64,000 bases of DNA from Kutzneria sp. CA-103260. Lineage in GTDB: Bacteria; Actinomycetota; Actinomycetes; Mycobacteriales; Pseudonocardiaceae. Below, piece after piece: positions 60,261 through 64,000 of the stretch. Every line of letters begins with the position of its first letter. The first letter of the stretch is position 1. A program made the position numbers and the translations under genes. Below the pieces are notes generated by a model that ran no database searches, was not told the origin of the DNA, and saw only the letters and a list, made by a program, of their open reading frames with translations. The DNA is taken from the NCBI RefSeq assembly GCF_018263855.1, contig NZ_CP073318.1:6448001-6512000 (forward strand). The letters are read 5' to 3'.

Positions 60261-62169
60261 ACAGGTAGCGGCGGCGATCGGTGACGAGGATCGCCGCCAG
60301 CACACCGACGATCAGCCAGCCGAAGAGCTCGGTGATTCCGGTGTACAGCCCGGCATCGCCGGTGACGGCCGCCCGCAACCCGAGCACAGCGCCGTGGGTC
60401 GGCAGGAAGTCGGCGAGGGCGTAGAACGGGCTCGGCAGCGTGGACACGATGCCCGTGGCCGCGCCGAGCACCAGCACCGCCAGGGAAGCCAGCCGGCCGG
60501 CGCGGCCGAAGATCGCGGTGACGGCCTGGTTCAGCGAGACGAAGGCGAACGCCGCCAACAGGGCGACGCCAAGGAACTCGAAAGAGCCGCCGACTCCCAG
60601 TCCCAGCGCGGGAATGGCGATCGCGGTGATGGCGACCGCGGCCAGTGCCGCCGCCGTCGCGCCGGGCAGGGCGGCCCGGGCGATGATCTGCCACGTGGGT
60701 TCGCGGGCGGTCAGCACGGCGTCGGGGACAGCCCGCGTGACCAGATAGGTGGCCAATGCCAAGGCCCACAGAGCGATGACCGCGAACAGTGTGATCGCCA
60801 GCGCGCCGGAGGAGGTGCTGTCCGAGGCGAGCGTGGTCGGGTCGGCGGCGATTGTCTTGAGGTGACTGCGTTCCGCGTCGGTGTAGTTGGGCACCTGGTC
60901 ACGCCCCTTGTCCAATGAGGACGAAAGCTGCTGGGCGCCGTCGTTCACCTTGCCGGTGCCGTCGCTGAGCTGCTGTGAGCCGCCGGCCAGCTGCTGTGCG
61001 CCGGAATTCGCCTGCTGCACACCGGTGTTGAGCTGCCGGGCCCCATCGGCGGCGGTGGCGATGCCGGCAGCGAGCGTGCCGGATTGCTTGGCCAGCTGGG
61101 CGTTTCCGTTGGCCACCTGCCGCGCTCCGCTGGCCAGCACCTGGATGCCGTCACGGACCTGCACGGCCTGGGCCCGCATGGCGGCCTTGGCCCCGTCGAT
61201 CTTGCCGGCGTCGGCGGTGAGCCGGGCCGCCACCTGTCGCAGGTTGTCGCAGAACTGGACGTCGCCGCTGCACTGGTCGGCCAGTTTCTGGACGTCGGCC
61301 GTCGAGGCCGAGGCCGACGGCAGGGCGTCGATGGCGGCGATGATCTGGTTGGCCAGCGGCACGATGGTGCCCGCCAGTTTCTCGTTGCCCTGCGCGACTT
61401 GCTCCGCCCCATCGGCCAGCTTCTTGGTCAGCGCCGGCAGCTGCGCGGTCTGTTGCTGGGCTTCGGTGAGGCCACTGGACAGCTGGGCCGAGCCGGTGGC
61501 CAGCTGGGCAGTTCCGCTGGCCAGCTTGGCCGCGCCGTCGGCGACCTGCTGCGCGCCCGGCACGAGCTGCCGGGTGCCGTCCGCGAGCTGCCCGGCCCCG
61601 TCGGCGGCCTGGTTGATCTGGCCGTGGATGGTGGAGAACCCGACGTAGATGTTGTCCAGGTAGGTCTCGACGATCTGGTTGTTCAGCGTCTGCTGGGTGC
61701 CGTCGGCGATACGTTGGGACAGCGCCGGATCGACGACGCCGGAGCTGGCCGAGGTCTTGATGTCGACCACGGCCCGGCTGGCGTCCAGCGGCTTGCCGCT
61801 GGCGGCGGAGGTGGCGCGGGCGGAGAAGTCCGACGGGATCGTCACCACCGCGGCGTAGGTTCCGTCGTCCAGCCCCGAACTCGCGTCGGAGGCGTCGGTG
61901 AGCACCCACTTGTAGGCCGAGCCGGAGCTGTGCGTGAGATCGCCGGTCAGCTGTCGGCCCAGCGGGATCAGCTGCCCGTTCACCTTGACCGGCTGGTCGT
62001 TGTTGACCACGGCCGCGGTGGCGGTGCCGTGGTCGGTGTCCGGCGACCACAGCGCCCAGCTGAGCAGGCCCATGATCAGGACCGGCACGGCGATCAGCCC
62101 GGTCCAGGTCTTCCAGGTGAGCGGCCCGGTGGCCAGCGCACGCGCGGAGTTGGCGAACGGCTTGAACAT
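60235..62169 (-). CDS. YhgE/Pip-family membrane protein
   Basis: This 644-residue protein has an N-terminal span (TWTGLIAVPVLIMGLLSWALW) and a long extracellular region with heptad-like repeats (QLADGTRQLVPGAQQVADGA, KLASGTAQLATGSAQL). It ends with five or six spans of ABC-2-like type starting near residue 455. The family includes the phage infection protein Pip and exporter-like proteins near T7SS or lipid-transport genes. Its ATG overlaps the MMPL stop by 1 nt (TGATG), so the two are cotranscribed. Confidence 0.9.
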   Translation of the reverse strand: MFKPFANSARALATGPLTWKTWTGLIAVPVLIMGLLSWALWSPDTDHGTATAAVVNNDQPVKVNGQLIPLGRQLTGDLTHSSGSAYKWVLTDASDASSGLDDGTYAAVVTIPSDFSARATSAASGKPLDASRAVVDIKTSASSGVVDPALSQRIADGTQQTLNNQIVETYLDNIYVGFSTIHGQINQAADGAGQLADGTRQLVPGAQQVADGAAKLASGTAQLATGSAQLSSGLTEAQQQTAQLPALTKKLADGAEQVAQGNEKLAGTIVPLANQIIAAIDALPSASASTADVQKLADQCSGDVQFCDNLRQVAARLTADAGKIDGAKAAMRAQAVQVRDGIQVLASGARQVANGNAQLAKQSGTLAAGIATAADGARQLNTGVQQANSGAQQLAGGSQQLSDGTGKVNDGAQQLSSSLDKGRDQVPNYTDAERSHLKTIAADPTTLASDSTSSGALAITLFAVIALWALALATYLVTRAVPDAVLTAREPTWQIIARAALPGATAAALAAVAITAIAIPALGLGVGGSFEFLGVALLAAFAFVSLNQAVTAIFGRAGRLASLAVLVLGAATGIVSTLPSPFYALADFLPTHGAVLGLRAAVTGDAGLYTGITELFGWLIVGVLAAILVTDRRRYLSTRQLRLA

Positions 62170-64000
62170 CAGTGCACCTCAACGGGCTGGGCGAGGGAGA
62201 ACAGGCGGGCGTCGGCCGGCAGCAGGTCGGCCAGGCGGTCCGGGTCCTGGCAGGTCAGCACGAACGTGGCCGGACGCCCGGAAGCGGTGCGGCGGCGGGC
62301 GATCAGGTCGCGCAGCACGTCCCGCTCGTCGGTGCGCAGCACCAGGTCGGCGTCGTCGACCAGCACGAGCTCGATGTCGTCGGCGAGCGCGGCGGCCACT
62401 TCGCTCGACGGCGCGGTGATGTCCCGGCAACCGATCACCGTGACCTCGCGGCGCAAGGCGTGCACGTGTTGCGGCAGCACCCGGCCGAGCACCTTCAGAT
62501 CGCCCTTGAGCTTGGTGACGCGGCCGCCGATCGTGTACAGCAAAGCGGTCTTGCCCGCGCCGTGCGCCACCAGCACGCCGCCGCGCGGCAGGTGCAGGTC
62601 GATGTCGTGGTAGACGGACCGGCCGCGATCGTCGTCCACGCCAAGGCTGTGCGCGCTGATCGCCTCGTCCACGCCGGGCCAGCCGGCCAGCCGCAGCTCG
62701 TGCACCAGGGAGTCGCCCTCGGCGTCGAACACCGGCAGCGCGCGGTCCAGCTTCGGCGGCAGGCCCCAGGCCCGGTGCCCGAGCAGCGCCAAAACCGCTG
62801 GCACCAAGGTCATCCGTACCACGAAGGCGTCCACGAACACGCCGACAGCCAGGCTGAAGGCAATCGGCTTGATCGTCGCGCTGCCCTCCGGCACGAACGC
62901 GGCGAACACCGCGAACATGATCACCGCCGCCGCCACGACCACCCGGGACGCCGAGATGAAGCCGAATTCGATGGCCTGGTCCGGATCTCCGTTGTGCACA
63001 TGGTGCTCGCGGATGCGGGACACCAGGAACACCTCGTAGTCCATGGCCAGTCCGAACAGGACACCCATCAGGATGATCGGCAGGAAGCTGATCACGCTGC
63101 CGGTGTGGGTGACCCGCAGCGCGTCGGCCAGATGTCCTTGGTCAAAGACGAAAGCCGTGGCGCCGAAGGCCGCGCCGACCGAGAGCAGGTAGCCGGCGGT
63201 GGCCTTGATCGGGACCCAGATCGAGCGGAACACCATGGCCAGCAGGATCAGCGACAGCCCGACCACGAGAATGCCGAACGGCAGCAGGGCGTTGCCCAGC
63301 TGGGCCGACACGTCGATGCCGACCGCGGTGATGCCGGTGACGGCGGTCTGCGTGCCGTAGGCGGCGAGGAAGTGGGCCTCCTGGCCGCGCAGCCGGTGCA
63401 CCAGGTCGTCGGTCTGCGGCGAGTCCGGCGCGGTGGTCGGCACCACCTGGATGATTCCGGTGTCGCCCTTGGGATTCGGGGTGGCCAGCGGCACCGCGGC
63501 CACGCCGGGCATGGCCTTGATCTCGTCGGCGATCTTGTTCACCAGGCCGACCGGGTCGGTGCTGGTGACGATGTCGGCGGTGACGATCAGCGGCCCGTTG
63601 TAGCCGGGGCCGAAGTGCTCGCTGACCACGTCATAGGTGTCGCGGGCGGGGCTGCCCGACTCCTCGGTGCCGTTGTTGGGCAACGCCAGCCGCAGGTCGG
63701 CGGCCGGGAGCGTGGCCACGGCCAGCACGCCGACGACCAGAACCACGGTGAGCAAAGGAATCCTGGTGACGGCGCGGACCCACCAGCGGGCCACCTGTGG
63801 CTTGGCCCGGCGCTTCTTCCGGCGGGGAGTGCGCGGCTTCAACCGCTTGCCGGCCAACGCCATCAGCGCCGGCACCAACGTGATCGCGATGCACACGGCC
63901 AGCGCGACCGCGACGGCGGCGGCGATGCCCATGGTGGTGAGGAACGGAATCCCGGCCACGGCCAGCCCGATCAGGGCGATCACCACGGTCAGCCCGGCGA
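62169..64000 (-). CDS. MMPL-family transporter with ABC-ATPase-like C-terminus, partial
   Basis: The frame runs off the right edge; 610 residues are visible. The MMPL part has several spans with VVLVVGVLAVATLPAADLRLALP, a large loop, and FLPIILMGVLFGLAMDYEVFLVSRIREHH, the typical second MMPL signature. After VPAVLALLGHRAWGLPPKLD, a domain of about 170 residues resembles an ABC ATPase: RGGVLVAHGAGKTALLYTIGG (P-loop lacking its first Gly), LRREVTVIG and ELVLVDDADLVL (Walker B-like DD). No LSGGQ is present, so ATP hydrolysis is doubtful. It is the first gene of a pair with the YhgE-type protein. Confidence 0.88.
   Translation of the reverse strand, partial: AGLTVVIALIGLAVAGIPFLTTMGIAAAVAVALAVCIAITLVPALMALAGKRLKPRTPRRKKRRAKPQVARWWVRAVTRIPLLTVVLVVGVLAVATLPAADLRLALPNNGTEESGSPARDTYDVVSEHFGPGYNGPLIVTADIVTSTDPVGLVNKIADEIKAMPGVAAVPLATPNPKGDTGIIQVVPTTAPDSPQTDDLVHRLRGQEAHFLAAYGTQTAVTGITAVGIDVSAQLGNALLPFGILVVGLSLILLAMVFRSIWVPIKATAGYLLSVGAAFGATAFVFDQGHLADALRVTHTGSVISFLPIILMGVLFGLAMDYEVFLVSRIREHHVHNGDPDQAIEFGFISASRVVVAAAVIMFAVFAAFVPEGSATIKPIAFSLAVGVFVDAFVVRMTLVPAVLALLGHRAWGLPPKLDRALPVFDAEGDSLVHELRLAGWPGVDEAISAHSLGVDDDRGRSVYHDIDLHLPRGGVLVAHGAGKTALLYTIGGRVTKLKGDLKVLGRVLPQHVHALRREVTVIGCRDITAPSSEVAAALADDIELVLVDDADLVLRTDERDVLRDLIARRRTASGRPATFVLTCQDPDRLADLLPADARLFSLAQPVEVH

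Noticed and set aside
1-64000. CRISPR arrays
   Set aside because: No evenly spaced identical repeats of 25-40 bp were seen; the repeats found are short iterons, att copies or hairpins.

Overview
The window is high-GC actinomycete DNA. WhiB, 13E12-type HNH, a conservon, AfsR/SARP, ESX-type secretion substrates and a pSAM2-like integrative element all occur together. This fits a filamentous Pseudonocardiales genome (Kutzneria/Amycolatopsis-like); that placement is inference and no marker gene is present.

Left part (1-34.2 kb, chromosomal). An Lrp/AsnC regulator is split by a complete IS481-family element at 176-1287, with a 6-bp CTAG-centred target duplication. It is followed by a 13E12 HNH protein, an uncharacterised protein, a NarL-type two-component pair next to an ABC exporter (4074-7497), a small secreted M15-like protein between two long hairpins, and an AfsR-type regulator. 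A four-gene conservon (11209-15128) has a sensor with a NIT-like domain and stands divergent to a three-gene nitrate assimilation operon (reductase, electron-transfer flavoprotein, NarK). Next come a Gpi18-like membrane glycosyltransferase with a glycine-rich loop, a B12-binding-type protein, a small type VII secretion substrate operon (23897-25779), a lysE/lysG pair with a clear operator, and scattered metabolic genes. The interval 28805-31644 encodes two adjacent genes that look like an undescribed defence pair: a nuclease-helicase (PD-(D/E)XK plus DUF2075) and an EVE-like/HNH protein. A type VII-exported toxin candidate and its overlapping immunity candidate follow (32498-34110).

Integrated element (34240-49245). 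A 45-bp direct repeat marks an island inserted in the 3' half of a tRNA-Met(CAU) gene; the tRNA is intact at the right end beside the tyrosine integrase. The island carries a translationally coupled operon of excisionase, WhiB, small membrane protein, DUF2637 protein and FtsK/TraB-like translocase. It also has two paralogous HTH-TPR regulators, an XRE repressor with a perfect palindrome, a PF04672 methyltransferase, a NUDIX hydrolase and two AT-richer cargo genes, one with a defence-like C-terminal domain. A 45-bp palindrome plus repeated GTGACGG(G) motifs just past the translocase gene resemble a clt transfer locus. No replication initiator or relaxase is visible.

Right part (49.3-64 kb, chromosomal). 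An IclR regulator is followed by an eight-gene, 4-nt-overlapping exopolysaccharide operon (51071-59271): glycosyltransferases, flippase, pyruvyltransferase, acetyltransferase and GH16 hydrolase. Then come an amidohydrolase, a YhgE/Pip protein and an MMPL transporter with a degenerate ABC-ATPase-like C-terminus that runs off the right edge.
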